A stretch of DNA of 64,000 nucleotides, taken from the NCBI RefSeq assembly GCF_000817815.1, contig NZ_JPRD01000048.1, forward strand, positions 118,531 to 182,530, written 5' to 3'. The stretch is from Vibrio owensii CAIM 1854 = LMG 25443. Lineage in GTDB: Bacteria; Pseudomonadota; Gammaproteobacteria; Enterobacterales; Vibrionaceae. Position numbers and translations under genes: made by a program. This document shows, piece after piece, positions 8,931 to 17,644 of this stretch (its first letter is position 1; every line of letters starts with the position of its first letter). Below the pieces are notes generated by a model. The model saw only the letters and a program-made list of their open reading frames with translations. It was not told the DNA's origin and searched no databases.

Positions 8931-9160
8931 GGTTTTCTCAGTGGGCTTTCTATATAGAGGAAATTTGGGCGTCATATTACCTTGCCTTGATGCTTCAAAC
9001 AAATTTTGTACAGACAATAAGCGATAAAAGGCTTTACAAAGCTTATGTGATCGGATTAAAATTCCGCACCATTTTTGATCAAGCTGGTAATAGACCAAAC
9101 AATTGTGATTTGGTTTACTGAAATCCAGCGTTAACGAATAACCCCTGAGGTGAAAGGCAT
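8931..9160. promoter_or_regulatory. divergent promoter region of tsaD and the rpsU-dnaG-rpoD operon
   Basis: 230 bases between two divergent genes. It contains an inverted repeat ACCAAA (9094-9099) / TTTGGT (9109-9114) about 50 bases before rpsU and a good ribosome site (GAGGTGAAAGG) before the rpsU ATG. I could not fix -10/-35 boxes with certainty. No LexA-type palindrome of the E. coli operon was recognised. Confidence 0.45.
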
Positions 9161-9376
9161 ATGCCAGTAGTTAAAGTACGTGAAAACGAACCGTTCGACG
9201 TTGCTCTACGTCGTTTCAAGCGCTCTTGCGAAAAAGCAGGTATCCTTTCTGAAGTGCGTCGTCGTGAGCACTACGAAAAACCAACTACAGTTCGCAAACG
9301 CGCTAAAGCAGCAGCTCAAAAGCGTCACGCTAAGAAGCTTGCTCGCGAAAACGCTCGTCGCGTTCGCCTGTACTAA
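9161..9376 (+). CDS. rpsU: 30S ribosomal protein S21
   Basis: 71 residues, exact family length and composition: [20 protein letters not shown] at the start and a very basic C terminus rich in Arg/Lys/Ala. S21 joins the small subunit late and helps pair the mRNA ribosome site with 16S rRNA. It is the first gene of the macromolecular synthesis operon (rpsU-yqeY-dnaG-rpoD), which ties translation, replication and transcription initiation together. Confidence 0.98.
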
Positions 9377-9404
9377 TAACTGAGCTCCGGAAAGGAATTT
9401 AGTT

Positions 9405-9848
9405 ATGGCTCTGATTGATAAACTCAAAGAAGAGCAAAAATTAGCGATGAAAGCCAAGGACAAATTGCGCCTTGGTACTATTCGTTTAGCTCTATCAGCA
9501 ATTAAGCAACGTGAAGTTGACGAACAGATCACTCTGGGCGACGACGACATTCTTGCTGTATTGACTAAGATGGTTAAACAACGTCGCGACTCTGTAACGC
9601 AATTTGAAGCAGCGGGTCGTCAAGATCTAGCTGATGCGGAACAAGCTGAAATTACGGTTCTTGAGGACTTTATGCCTCAACCACTGACGGACGAAGAAGT
9701 TGCAGCTCTTATCGAGAATGCAATTGCGGAATCTGGTGCAGCTGGCATGCAAGACATGGGCAAAGTAATGGGCGTTCTGAAACCGCAAATTCAAGGGCGT
9801 GCAGATATGGGTAAAGTAAGCGGTCTAGTTCGCGCTAAATTGGCTTAA
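9405..9848 (+). CDS. yqeY: YqeY/GatB-like domain protein
   Basis: 147 residues, all-helical. The YqeY signature is seen as MALIDKLKEEQKLAMKAKDK, LRLGTIRLALSAIKQREVD and, at the C terminus, GKVMGVLKPQIQGRADMGKVSGLVR, which resembles the tRNA-binding tail domain of GatB. It lies between rpsU and dnaG with an AAGGAA ribosome site; E. coli lacks it at this place, while vibrios and pseudomonads keep it. A role in tRNA metabolism is suggested by the GatB relationship only. Confidence 0.9.
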   Translation: MALIDKLKEEQKLAMKAKDKLRLGTIRLALSAIKQREVDEQITLGDDDILAVLTKMVKQRRDSVTQFEAAGRQDLADAEQAEITVLEDFMPQPLTDEEVAALIENAIAESGAAGMQDMGKVMGVLKPQIQGRADMGKVSGLVRAKLA

Positions 9849-9866
9849 TACCCCACCCAATTGCAG

Positions 9867-9899
9867 CAAGCCGTGCTATCCTTTGGAACGCACGGCTTG
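9867..9899 (+). terminator. intercistronic hairpin / weak terminator between yqeY and dnaG
   Basis: CAAGCCGTG (9867-9875) pairs exactly with CACGGCTTG (9891-9899), followed by a broken T-run (TTTGTAT). In E. coli a partial terminator lies before dnaG in the same operon and keeps primase low relative to S21; this hairpin is placed to do the same. That equivalence is an inference. Confidence 0.55.
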
Positions 9900-9996
9900 T
9901 TTGTATCTGGCAGAATGGAATAACAAAAAGCCGTACACATGCTTTTCTCTGTAACCCATTCACACCAATCATGATTTTCTTTTTTTGTTAGGTTTT

Positions 9997-11757
9997 ATGG
10001 CTGGACACATCCCTCGCAGTTTTATTGATGACCTCCTAGCTCGACTCGATATTGTCGATATCATCGACGCGCGCGTAAAACTTAAGAAAAAAGGCAAAAA
10101 CTACGGTGCTTGCTGCCCTTTTCATAACGAAAAGACCCCTTCTTTCAGTGTCAGCCAAGAGAAACAGTTTTATCACTGCTTTGGTTGTGGCGCGCACGGC
10201 AATGCCATCGACTTCATTATGGAGTTCGAACGTTTAGAGTTTGTCGAAGCGATTGAAGAGCTGGCGTCTTACCTTGGTTTGGACGTACCACGCGAACAGC
10301 GCAGTGGTGGCGGTGGTCAGTTTAAATCTGGCCCTCAAGCAAGCAGCAGTGAAAAACGCAGTCTTTACGATTTGATGGGCAGCATTGCTCAGTTCTATCG
10401 TAACCAACTCAAGCAGCCAGCAAGCAAAGTGGCGATTGAGTACCTGAAAGATCGCGGTCTATCTGGCGAAATCGTACAGAAGTTTGGCATCGGCTATGTG
10501 GCTGATGAATGGGATTTAGTCCGTAAAAACTTCGGCCAGAACAAAGACAACCAAGACATTCTGGTAACTGGTGGCATGTTGATCGAGAACGACAAAGGTA
10601 ACCGTTATGACCGCTTTCGTGGTCGTATCATGTTTCCGATTCGTGATCGTCGTGGCCGAGTGATTGGATTTGGTGGTCGCGTCCTTGGCGACGGTACTCC
10701 GAAATACCTAAACTCACCAGAAACGCCTATCTTCCATAAAGGTAAAGAGCTTTACGGCCTTTATGAAGTTTTACAAGCATATCGTGAACCACCACGAATT
10801 TTAGTGGTTGAAGGTTACATGGATGTGGTGGCTTTGGCGCAATATGGCGTAGATTACTCTGTCGCTTCATTGGGCACGTCAACGACAGGTGACCACATTC
10901 AAATGTTGTTCCGACAAACCAACACCGTTGTGTGTTGTTATGATGGCGACCGAGCAGGTAAAGAAGCCGCATGGCGCGCGTTAGAGAACGCACTTCAATA
11001 CCTAAAAACAGGTAACACATTGAAGTTCTTGTTCTTGCCTGATGGAGAAGACCCGGACAGCTACGTTCGCAAATACGGCAAGCAAGCCTTCGAACAACAA
11101 ATTGAACAAGCGACACCGCTTTCGAGCTATCTTTTCGATAACCTGATTGAATTGCACCAAATCAACTTGGGCAACAATGAAGGTAAATCCGCACTGCGTG
11201 CCTACGCGAGTGCCTTAATCGACAAGATACCTGATCCCTACTTTCAGGAGTTACTCGAAAAGCTGCTTGATGAACGCACGGGCTTTGATAACCGCTTACG
11301 CCAACCGCGTAAGAAGACGAGCGAAACTCGACCTCAGCCGCACAAAGAGATCAAACGAACTCCAATGCGCGAGGTAATCGCTCTACTTATTCAAAATCCG
11401 AGCTATGCTCAAATGGTACCTGATTTGTCTTCGGTAAGAGATTTATCAATACCAGGACTAAGTTTATTTGTTGATGTACTTGATAAATGTCAGGCACATC
11501 CCCATATCAACACAGGCCAATTATTAGAGCATTGGCGAAATAGCCAAAATGAGACCCTTCTGTCTCGTCTAGCGAGCTGGGATATTCCCCTCGTAGAAGA
11601 CAACCTAGAAGAAATATTTTTAGACTCACTGGATAAAATTATTGCCCAGTGCGTAGAAAAGCAAATTGAAAACCTGCAGGCCAAAGCAAGAAGTGTCGGT
11701 TTATCAGCCGAAGAGAAAAGGGAGCTGCTAGCTTTAATGCTAGATTTAAAAGCGTAA
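9997..11757 (+). CDS. dnaG: DNA primase
   Basis: 586 residues from MAGHIPRSFIDDLL, the conserved family start; a TTG four codons upstream is less likely. The N-terminal zinc-binding domain has the CHC2 pattern (CPFH, then CFGCGAHG). The Toprim core has EGYMD near residue 265 and DGDRAG near 310 for the catalytic metals. A C-terminal DnaB-binding helical region follows. It makes RNA primers at the fork. Regulation is probably through the upstream hairpin and operon processing. Confidence 0.96.
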   Translation: MAGHIPRSFIDDLLARLDIVDIIDARVKLKKKGKNYGACCPFHNEKTPSFSVSQEKQFYHCFGCGAHGNAIDFIMEFERLEFVEAIEELASYLGLDVPREQRSGGGGQFKSGPQASSSEKRSLYDLMGSIAQFYRNQLKQPASKVAIEYLKDRGLSGEIVQKFGIGYVADEWDLVRKNFGQNKDNQDILVTGGMLIENDKGNRYDRFRGRIMFPIRDRRGRVIGFGGRVLGDGTPKYLNSPETPIFHKGKELYGLYEVLQAYREPPRILVVEGYMDVVALAQYGVDYSVASLGTSTTGDHIQMLFRQTNTVVCCYDGDRAGKEAAWRALENALQYLKTGNTLKFLFLPDGEDPDSYVRKYGKQAFEQQIEQATPLSSYLFDNLIELHQINLGNNEGKSALRAYASALIDKIPDPYFQELLEKLLDERTGFDNRLRQPRKKTSETRPQPHKEIKRTPMREVIALLIQNPSYAQMVPDLSSVRDLSIPGLSLFVDVLDKCQAHPHINTGQLLEHWRNSQNETLLSRLASWDIPLVEDNLEEIFLDSLDKIIAQCVEKQIENLQAKARSVGLSAEEKRELLALMLDLKA

Positions 11758-11856
11758 CCCTGATTAATTAGTCAGCAACAATTAAATTTGCTATAGTAAG
11801 TGGTTTGCATTTCGCATACTAATTCCTTCACCAGATTACGAAGTTGGATACCGTCT

Positions 11857-13719
11857 ATGGATCAAAATCCGCAGTCACAGCTAAAGTTACTTGTTATTAA
11901 AGGCAAGGAACAAGGCTATCTGACCTACGCCGAAGTAAATGACCACCTGCCTGCTGAAATCGTAGATTCAGAACAGGTAGAAGACATCATTCAGATGATC
12001 AACGATATGGGTATCAAGGTAGTAGAAACTGCCCCTGATGCCGATGATCTAGCACTGAACGATGACACAAACATTACCGATGAAGATGCAGCAGAAGCTG
12101 CAGCAGCAGCACTTTCTAGCGTAGAAAGTGAAATTGGTCGTACAACAGACCCAGTACGTATGTACATGCGTGAAATGGGTACTGTAGAGCTGCTGACTCG
12201 CGAAGGCGAAATCGACATCGCAAAACGTATTGAAGAAGGTATTAACCAAGTTCAATCGTCTGTTGCTGAATACCCTGGCACTATCCCATACATTCTTGAG
12301 CAATTTGACAAAGTTCAAGCAGAAGAACTTCGTCTAACAGACCTAATCTCTGGATTTGTTGACCCTGATGCAGACGACACAGCTGCACCAACAGCAACGC
12401 ACATCGGTTCTGAACTGACTGAATCTCAGCTAGAAGAAGAAGATGAGGAAGACGTTGATGAAGACGAAGAAAGCGATGACGATTCAGATGATTCTGAAGA
12501 AGATGTTGGTATCGACCCAGAACTAGCGCTTGAGAAATTCAACCAGCTACGCAGCACGTACCAAAATCTTCAGCTTGCAATCAACGAGCACGGTTACGAG
12601 AGCCCGAAAGCAACAGTAGCTAACGAGTTGATGCTAGACGTATTCAAAGAATTCCGTCTAACGCCAAAACAGTTTGACCACCTAGTGAATGAACTGCGCA
12701 CGGCGATGGATCGCGTTCGTACTCAAGAACGTTTGATCATGAAGGCTGCTGTTGAATACGGCAAAATGCCGAAGAAATCATTCATTGCACTGTTCACAGG
12801 CAACGAATCAAGCGAAGCATGGTTGGATGAAATCCTATCATCTGACAAGCCATACGCTGAAAAAATCAAACGTAGCGAAGAAGAAATCCGTCGTTCAATC
12901 ACTAAACTAAAAATGATTGAAGAAGAGACTTCTCTAAACGTTCAAAACATTAAAGACATCAGCCGTCGCATGTCTATCGGTGAAGCAAAAGCTCGCCGTG
13001 CGAAGAAAGAGATGGTTGAAGCGAACTTACGTCTAGTAATTTCTATCGCGAAGAAATACACCAACCGTGGTCTACAGTTCTTGGATCTAATCCAAGAAGG
13101 TAACATCGGTCTGATGAAAGCGGTAGATAAGTTCGAATACCGTCGTGGTTACAAGTTCTCGACTTACGCAACGTGGTGGATCCGTCAGGCAATCACTCGT
13201 TCAATCGCGGACCAAGCACGTACGATTCGTATTCCGGTACACATGATCGAAACGATCAACAAGCTAAACCGTATCTCTCGCCAAATGCTGCAAGAGATGG
13301 GTCGTGAGCCGCTACCGGAAGAACTGGCAGAGCGCATGCAGATGCCAGAAGACAAGATTCGTAAAGTACTGAAAATCGCTAAAGAGCCAATCTCTATGGA
13401 GACACCAATCGGTGACGACGAAGATTCGCATCTAGGTGATTTCATCGAAGATACTACGCTAGAACTACCGCTAGACTCTGCAACTGCGACAAGCCTGAAA
13501 ATGGCAACAAAAGACGTACTTGCAGGCCTAACGCCACGTGAAGCAAAAGTTCTTCGTATGCGCTTTGGTATCGACATGAACACTGACCACACTCTAGAAG
13601 AAGTTGGTAAGCAGTTCGACGTTACTCGTGAACGTATCCGTCAGATCGAAGCGAAAGCACTGCGTAAACTACGTCACCCAAGCCGCTCAGAAACACTGCG
13701 CAGCTTCCTAGACGAGTAA
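11857..13719 (+). CDS. rpoD: RNA polymerase primary sigma factor sigma-70
   Basis: 620 residues from MDQNPQSQLKLLVIK. Region 1.1 is at the N terminus, region 1.2 begins near DPVRMYMREMG, and a long non-conserved insert carries a run of Asp/Glu at about residues 190-215. Region 2 follows (RLVISIAKKYTNRGLQFLDL onward, including YKFSTYATWWIRQAI), then region 3, then region 4 with the helix-turn-helix TLEEVGKQFDVTRERIRQIE. It directs most transcription. The open frame extends 19 codons upstream, but family alignment fixes the ATG at 11857. It is last in the operon. Confidence 0.97.
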   Translation: MDQNPQSQLKLLVIKGKEQGYLTYAEVNDHLPAEIVDSEQVEDIIQMINDMGIKVVETAPDADDLALNDDTNITDEDAAEAAAAALSSVESEIGRTTDPVRMYMREMGTVELLTREGEIDIAKRIEEGINQVQSSVAEYPGTIPYILEQFDKVQAEELRLTDLISGFVDPDADDTAAPTATHIGSELTESQLEEEDEEDVDEDEESDDDSDDSEEDVGIDPELALEKFNQLRSTYQNLQLAINEHGYESPKATVANELMLDVFKEFRLTPKQFDHLVNELRTAMDRVRTQERLIMKAAVEYGKMPKKSFIALFTGNESSEAWLDEILSSDKPYAEKIKRSEEEIRRSITKLKMIEEETSLNVQNIKDISRRMSIGEAKARRAKKEMVEANLRLVISIAKKYTNRGLQFLDLIQEGNIGLMKAVDKFEYRRGYKFSTYATWWIRQAITRSIADQARTIRIPVHMIETINKLNRISRQMLQEMGREPLPEELAERMQMPEDKIRKVLKIAKEPISMETPIGDDEDSHLGDFIEDTTLELPLDSATATSLKMATKDVLAGLTPREAKVLRMRFGIDMNTDHTLEEVGKQFDVTRERIRQIEAKALRKLRHPSRSETLRSFLDE

Positions 13720-13736
13720 TCGAAGCGATTAAAATC

Positions 13737-13766
13737 AAAAAAGGTGACCGTTGGTCACCTTTTTTA
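13737..13766 (+). terminator. terminator of the rpsU-yqeY-dnaG-rpoD operon
   Basis: AAAAAAGGTGACC pairs with GGTCACCTTTTTT around a four-base loop, 17 bases beyond the rpoD stop. A strong rho-independent terminator. Confidence 0.92.
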
Positions 13767-13863
13767 TTATCCGTGAAGCTAAGTGAATAAAAACTAAGCG
13801 CAATTGCCCTACCTAGTGGCTAGACACCTTGCAACGCTTCCCCTATAATCGTTGACCTATTAA

Positions 13864-13939
13864 GGCCCCTTAGCTCAGTGGTTAGAGCAGTCGACTCATA
13901 ATCGATTGGTCCCCAGTTCAAGTCTGGGAGGGGCCACCA
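13864..13939 (+). tRNA. ileX: tRNA-Ile with CAT anticodon (tRNA-Ile2, lysidine type)
   Basis: 76 bases with encoded CCA. The acceptor stem GGCCCCT (13864-13870) pairs with AGGGGCC (13929-13935). The anticodon CAT is at 13897-13899 inside the loop CTCATAA, closed by GTCGA/TCGAT. The sequence closely follows E. coli ileX, which also lies just beyond rpoD. The C34 must be changed to lysidine by TilS so that the tRNA reads AUA as Ile. A CAT tRNA could be called Met by a naive scan; the acceptor and D-arm sequence and the gene position argue for Ile2. Confidence 0.93.
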
Positions 13940-13946
13940 AATTCAG

Positions 13947-13979
13947 AAGGCTCGTAGAGAAATCTACGGGCCTTTGTTG
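13947..13979 (+). terminator. terminator of the tRNA-Ile2 gene
   Basis: AAGGCTCGTAGA pairs with TCTACGGGCCTT (one mismatch), followed by TTGTTGT. It lies 8 bases beyond the tRNA 3' end. Confidence 0.7.
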
Positions 13980-14062
13980 TATCTGGAAGACAGAGATTCC
14001 ACCCAATACCAACGACTCAACATTAACTTTAGAGCTAGTTTAGAACTGAGGTTTGTTTAGAG

Positions 14063-14335
14063 CTAAGGGCGCTCTAACCCAAGTTTGCTGACTTGGTAAT
14101 CCTCTGTCGCTGCAACTAAGTCCGGACGGTTAATAACTTTCCACAAGAAATAAGGCGGGATCAGAAACGCGACGAAGTAAAACGATTCGTGGAAGAAGAT
14201 ATGCGCGATATTTTCTTGATGCTCGCACAGTGCCGCAAGGGCACAGAAATCCAATAAGATACTCAAAACCCCGAACACCACAGAGACCACGATGGTCAAA
14301 CCCAGTAACTCTCTGAGGTAATGTTTAAATGCCAT
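14063..14335 (-). CDS. small membrane protein of unknown function
   Basis: 90 residues with two predicted membrane segments, one at about residues 11-36 (LGLTIVVSVVFGVLSILLDF) and one at about 50-66 (FYFVAFLIPPYFLW). A polar C terminus ends in VSKLGLERP. I do not recognise a family. It is believed real because an AAGGAA ribosome site lies 8 bases before the ATG, the composition is that of a membrane protein, and no other gene uses the space. It stands alone between the tRNA and the SIMPL gene. Confidence 0.65.
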   Translation of the reverse strand: MAFKHYLRELLGLTIVVSVVFGVLSILLDFCALAALCEHQENIAHIFFHESFYFVAFLIPPYFLWKVINRPDLVAATEDYQVSKLGLERP

Positions 14336-14504
14336 TCTAGTAATTCCTTCTAGCTAATCAGTGCGGTCAAAATTACGCCTCTAACTCCTTCTCTGAATTG
14401 ACTTTTATCAACTTCATCGCCAAACAAATAAGAACTTAGTTTTATAAAAGATCACTTGCACAAATCAGAGAAAGAGCGGCAATTAAAATGCAATTAATTG
14501 AACA

Positions 14505-14532
14505 TTAAAAAAGCCAGTCAAATGACTGGCTT
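14505..14532 (-). terminator. terminator of the SIMPL-domain gene
   Basis: AAGCCAGTCA (14511-14520) pairs exactly with TGACTGGCTT (14523-14532); on the minus strand a T-run follows. It lies 33 bases beyond the stop codon at 14565. Confidence 0.85.
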
Positions 14533-14564
14533 CTACTGTTATTCAGGATTAGCAAGAAATAGAG

Positions 14565-15284
14565 TTAATCCGACAAGTAATATTGAACGGTTGAAACAAC
14601 GCGTACTTTCTTAATATACGGCGTGTTGCTATCACGATCATAAATAGAGAACTGGCCTTGCGTCGCACGCTTGATTTTACCAAGCGAGCTTTGCGAATCT
14701 TTGGCGAACTTCTCTGCCACTTCACGAGCGTTCTTGGTCGCTTCCTCAATCATATCTGGCTTGATGTCATTGAGCTTAGTAAAGCTGTACTCAACACGAT
14801 TAGCATAAGGGTCTTGGTTAAGCAAAACGCCCTGTTTACCTAGCTCACCAATTTCATTGATCGCCGCTCTGACGACATCAATATTCTGGCTATAAACCGT
14901 CACCGTTCGATTGGCTAAGTAACGATACTCAATGTCCTGTTCATTGCCGTATTGCTGCGCTTTGCGGTCTGTTACAGCAGGAGAGGAAAGAGAAAAGTTT
15001 GATTCATCCAACCCTTTAGCAGCCAGAAAGTCGAGCACCAATTTGGTTTGCTGATCAATCTCATCAAACATCGTCGGCATATCATTACTCGCAACAGTAA
15101 ACTGAATTGGCCAAATCACCGTATCCGCTGGGTACTCACGCTCAGATAAGCCTTTTACCGTCACGACGCGTTCATAGGCTTTGTATTTTACCGCGGTCTG
15201 TTGAATGAAAAAGCCCAACACACCTAACCCAATGATTAAGCACAGCCCTAGCCACAGTGATGACTTATTGGAAATCCGCTCCAT
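14565..15284 (-). CDS. SIMPL (DUF541) domain protein, membrane-anchored
   Basis: 239 residues. An N-terminal membrane anchor or uncleaved signal lies at about residues 10-27 (LWLGLCLIIGLGVLGFFI). A periplasmic SIMPL domain follows, beginning at VVTVKGLSEREYPADTVIWPI and continuing through YANRVEYSFTKLNDIKPDMIEEATKNAREVAEKFAKDS, the most conserved family part. SIMPL proteins are envelope proteins of poorly known role (YggE in E. coli is linked to oxidative stress). It is transcribed alone with its own terminator. Confidence 0.85.
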   Translation of the reverse strand: MERISNKSSLWLGLCLIIGLGVLGFFIQQTAVKYKAYERVVTVKGLSEREYPADTVIWPIQFTVASNDMPTMFDEIDQQTKLVLDFLAAKGLDESNFSLSSPAVTDRKAQQYGNEQDIEYRYLANRTVTVYSQNIDVVRAAINEIGELGKQGVLLNQDPYANRVEYSFTKLNDIKPDMIEEATKNAREVAEKFAKDSQSSLGKIKRATQGQFSIYDRDSNTPYIKKVRVVSTVQYYLSD

Positions 15285-15448
15285 TCATGCTCCTAATTTC
15301 GTTAAACCAATCAATTTGTTATCTAGATAACATAGCCCAGATACCGCAGGAAAATAGCGACTGAAAGCTAAGTTTTTGTCATATCGCTCGAAATGATAAG
15401 CGCAATAGCATAAAATCGAACAGTGTTTTATTTTCGAGTTTCATTACC

Positions 15449-15739
15449 ATGTTAAAAACAAAGTTGATGGTGTTGCTCAGGGGCCTACTCGTCTCCGCGT
15501 CTTGTTTGAGTGCTGACGAGATTGCCTCTGAAGAGATGAGTGAAGAACAAGTTGTCGAAAACGCAGCTCTAGACGAGTCAGCGATTGCTTGTACTGAGGA
15601 ACATTGCGAAGGCAAGGGCTTTGATGGGCGTATTCTGTTAGACAACGAGCCAACCAAGCAAGTATTGAGCTCTCTCGAAAGCCTGGGGGAAACACTGAAC
15701 TCGTTGAGTTTCTTAATGTTCGCTGGGGATAAAACCTAA
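15449..15739 (+). CDS. small secreted, cysteine-containing protein, unknown
   Basis: 96 residues. A likely signal peptide (KLMVLLRGLLVSASCLSA) is followed by an acidic segment (DEIASEEMSEEQ), a CTEEHC pair near the middle and a C-terminal amphipathic stretch (VLSSLESLGETLNSLSFLMF). I do not recognise a family. The cysteine at the end of the hydrophobic segment does not fit a lipobox well. The ribosome site is weak and two antisense frames cover the same bases, so it is less certain than its neighbours. Confidence 0.5.
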   Translation: MLKTKLMVLLRGLLVSASCLSADEIASEEMSEEQVVENAALDESAIACTEEHCEGKGFDGRILLDNEPTKQVLSSLESLGETLNSLSFLMFAGDKT

Positions 15740-15827
15740 CGCAACCATTAGGAACTCTCGCCTCAATGCCTTTGGTCAATAAAGCTTCATTGGTTTGTCA
15801 CCAAAGGCTCATGCTTTTGCCTCTTAA

Positions 15828-15841
15828 CTGTAATCTGTAAT
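15828..15841. promoter_or_regulatory. tandem CTGTAAT repeat before the OlsF-like gene
   Basis: Two adjacent copies of CTGTAAT lie 40 bases before the ATG. The heptamer resembles half of a Pho box (CTGTCAT), but real Pho boxes space the repeats by 11 bases, not 7. It is noted because OlsF-type ornithine-lipid synthesis is phosphate-controlled in other bacteria. Confidence 0.2.
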
Positions 15842-15880
15842 TTCTACTATCCAATCAGCAACTTGTACGCTGAGGTAAAT

Positions 15881-17644
15881 ATGGATAGTTCGACCCCTTT
15901 TCGTCTCCCACGTAAAACGCCGTTTGGCATTGGTGAAAACGTTGCTGAATGGGCAACTGGTTTAAACCAACTTGATAAGTTCTACGCCCAACGCCCCGTT
16001 AATGCCGATACCAAGACTTTTCTCCGCTTCACGCTGGATATCTTAGGTATCGATTATCGCATTGCTCATGGTTCACTCGACTCAGTTCCTAAACAAGGTG
16101 CTACCGTCATTGTGGCGAACCACTCGCTTGGTTGTGTGGAAGGCGTGATCTTGGCTGAACTGCTCTTGATGGTCAGAGACGATATCCAAATCCTAGCCAA
16201 TCAATACCTCAAAACCGTGCCGGAGTTAGATCAGCTCTTTATTGGTGTTGATGTATTTGAAGGCAAAGACGCCGTCAAATCGAATATGAAAGCCCTCAGA
16301 GCGGCCAATAGACACCTCGCAAATGGCGGCTTATTGCTTGTCTTTCCTGCCGGTGAAGTGTCCCAGTTAGTCGATGCCAAACAGCAACGCTTGGAAGACA
16401 AAGCGTGGACTCGAAGCGTAAGCAACCTAATCCGCAAAAACAAAGCAACGACAGTTCCAGTATTCATCAGTGGTCAGAACTCGAAACGCTTCTATATGGC
16501 AGGGAAAATCCATCCACTTTTGCGTACCCTAATGCTCGGGCGGGAGCTACTGAACAAACATGCACAGACCATCAAGCTTTCGTTTGGGCAAGCCATAAAG
16601 TTTAAAGAGCTCAACACACTTAACAATGATCAGGTCGTTAACTATTTGCGCCTCAATACTTATTTACTTAATCGTGACACCCAACCAATCAAGCCCTCGT
16701 CCTCTTCGAAAATGCTCTCTCCAATTGCGGCAGGGTTACCCATAGGCGAATTGCTTGAAGAACTGAACAACCTACCAGAAGAAGCAAAGCTACTCGAAAG
16801 TGGAGAGTTCGATGTCTATTGTGCTGAGGCGAAGAGCATTCCTTCTCTACTGCATGAAATTGGTCGTCTACGTGAATTCAATTTTCGTCAAGTTGGTGAA
16901 GGCACTGGATTAGCGATAGATATTGATCACTTCGATCATGACTATCTGCACCTATTTGTGTGGGACAGAGAAAACCAATGCTTGGTCGGCGCTTATCGCT
17001 TAGGTCTGGTTGATCAACTGATTGAGAAGCGTGGTGTAGAAGGTCTGTATTCACGTACGCTGTTTAACTATGACCAATGCTTTTTAGATCAGATGGGAAA
17101 ATCGATCGAGATGGGGCGTTCGGTGATCGCTCAGCAATATCAAAAGAGCATGAGTGCATTATTGCTACTGTGGAAAGGCATTGCGACCTTCGTACATCAA
17201 AACCCAGATTACACACACCTATTTGGTCCAGTCAGTATCAGCAATGACTACAGCGACACAGCACGCCAGTTGTTGGCTCAATCAATGACACTGCACCACT
17301 ATGACAAAGACTGTGCTGAATACGTCACGCCTTCTAACCCACTTCCCGAGCACCACCGTGACTGGAACACCAGCATGCTTACTGCTCTGGGAGATTTACA
17401 GTTACTATCACGCGTAATTGCCAGAATCGATGAAGGAAAAGGTGTCCCCGTTTTACTGCGTCAGTACTTAAGCCTCAATGGCAAACTGGTGTGCTTCAAT
17501 GTCGACCCTGCATTCAATAACGCTCTAGATGGGTTAATTACGGTGGACTTGCGCGATGTTCAAGAAAAGACGTTGGCAAGGTATATGGGACGCGAACAAA
17601 CTCATGAGTACCTCACCCACCATGCAATTAGCAGCCATAAGTAA
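15881..17644 (+). CDS. bifunctional acyltransferase, OlsF-like (PlsC-type plus GNAT/OlsB-type domains)
   Basis: 587 residues from the ATG at 15881, preceded by GAGG. The N-terminal half is a PlsC-type acyltransferase: VIVANHSLGCVEG holds the HX4(D/E)-like active site in a variant form (HSLGCVE), and LLVFPAGEVSQ matches the substrate-binding block. The C-terminal half (from about residue 290; FNFRQVGEGTGLAIDIDHFDHDYLHLFVWD) matches the N-acyltransferase domain of the OlsB/hemolysin-like group. This order is that of OlsF, which makes ornithine lipid from ornithine in two acylations. The V. cholerae homologue was annotated as putative hemolysin. The gene is monocistronic. Confidence 0.78.
   Translation: MDSSTPFRLPRKTPFGIGENVAEWATGLNQLDKFYAQRPVNADTKTFLRFTLDILGIDYRIAHGSLDSVPKQGATVIVANHSLGCVEGVILAELLLMVRDDIQILANQYLKTVPELDQLFIGVDVFEGKDAVKSNMKALRAANRHLANGGLLLVFPAGEVSQLVDAKQQRLEDKAWTRSVSNLIRKNKATTVPVFISGQNSKRFYMAGKIHPLLRTLMLGRELLNKHAQTIKLSFGQAIKFKELNTLNNDQVVNYLRLNTYLLNRDTQPIKPSSSSKMLSPIAAGLPIGELLEELNNLPEEAKLLESGEFDVYCAEAKSIPSLLHEIGRLREFNFRQVGEGTGLAIDIDHFDHDYLHLFVWDRENQCLVGAYRLGLVDQLIEKRGVEGLYSRTLFNYDQCFLDQMGKSIEMGRSVIAQQYQKSMSALLLLWKGIATFVHQNPDYTHLFGPVSISNDYSDTARQLLAQSMTLHHYDKDCAEYVTPSNPLPEHHRDWNTSMLTALGDLQLLSRVIARIDEGKGVPVLLRQYLSLNGKLVCFNVDPAFNNALDGLITVDLRDVQEKTLARYMGREQTHEYLTHHAISSHK

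Noticed and set aside
8931..9098. 56-codon N-terminal extension of tsaD
   Set aside because: The family begins at MRIIGIETSCDETG; the extension shows no similarity and covers the promoter region.
13864..13939. Calling the CAT-anticodon tRNA a methionine tRNA
   Set aside because: Body sequence and location after rpoD match E. coli ileX (tRNA-Ile2), not elongator or initiator Met.
15477..15779. 100-codon minus-strand frame opposite the small secreted-protein gene
   Set aside because: Arg/Ser/Cys-rich shadow composition and no ribosome site; the plus-strand frame has a signal peptide and better composition.
15795..15812. TTGTCAC-N4-GGCTCAT as a Pho box before the OlsF-like gene
   Set aside because: The 11-base spacing is right, but the second half matches the consensus poorly.
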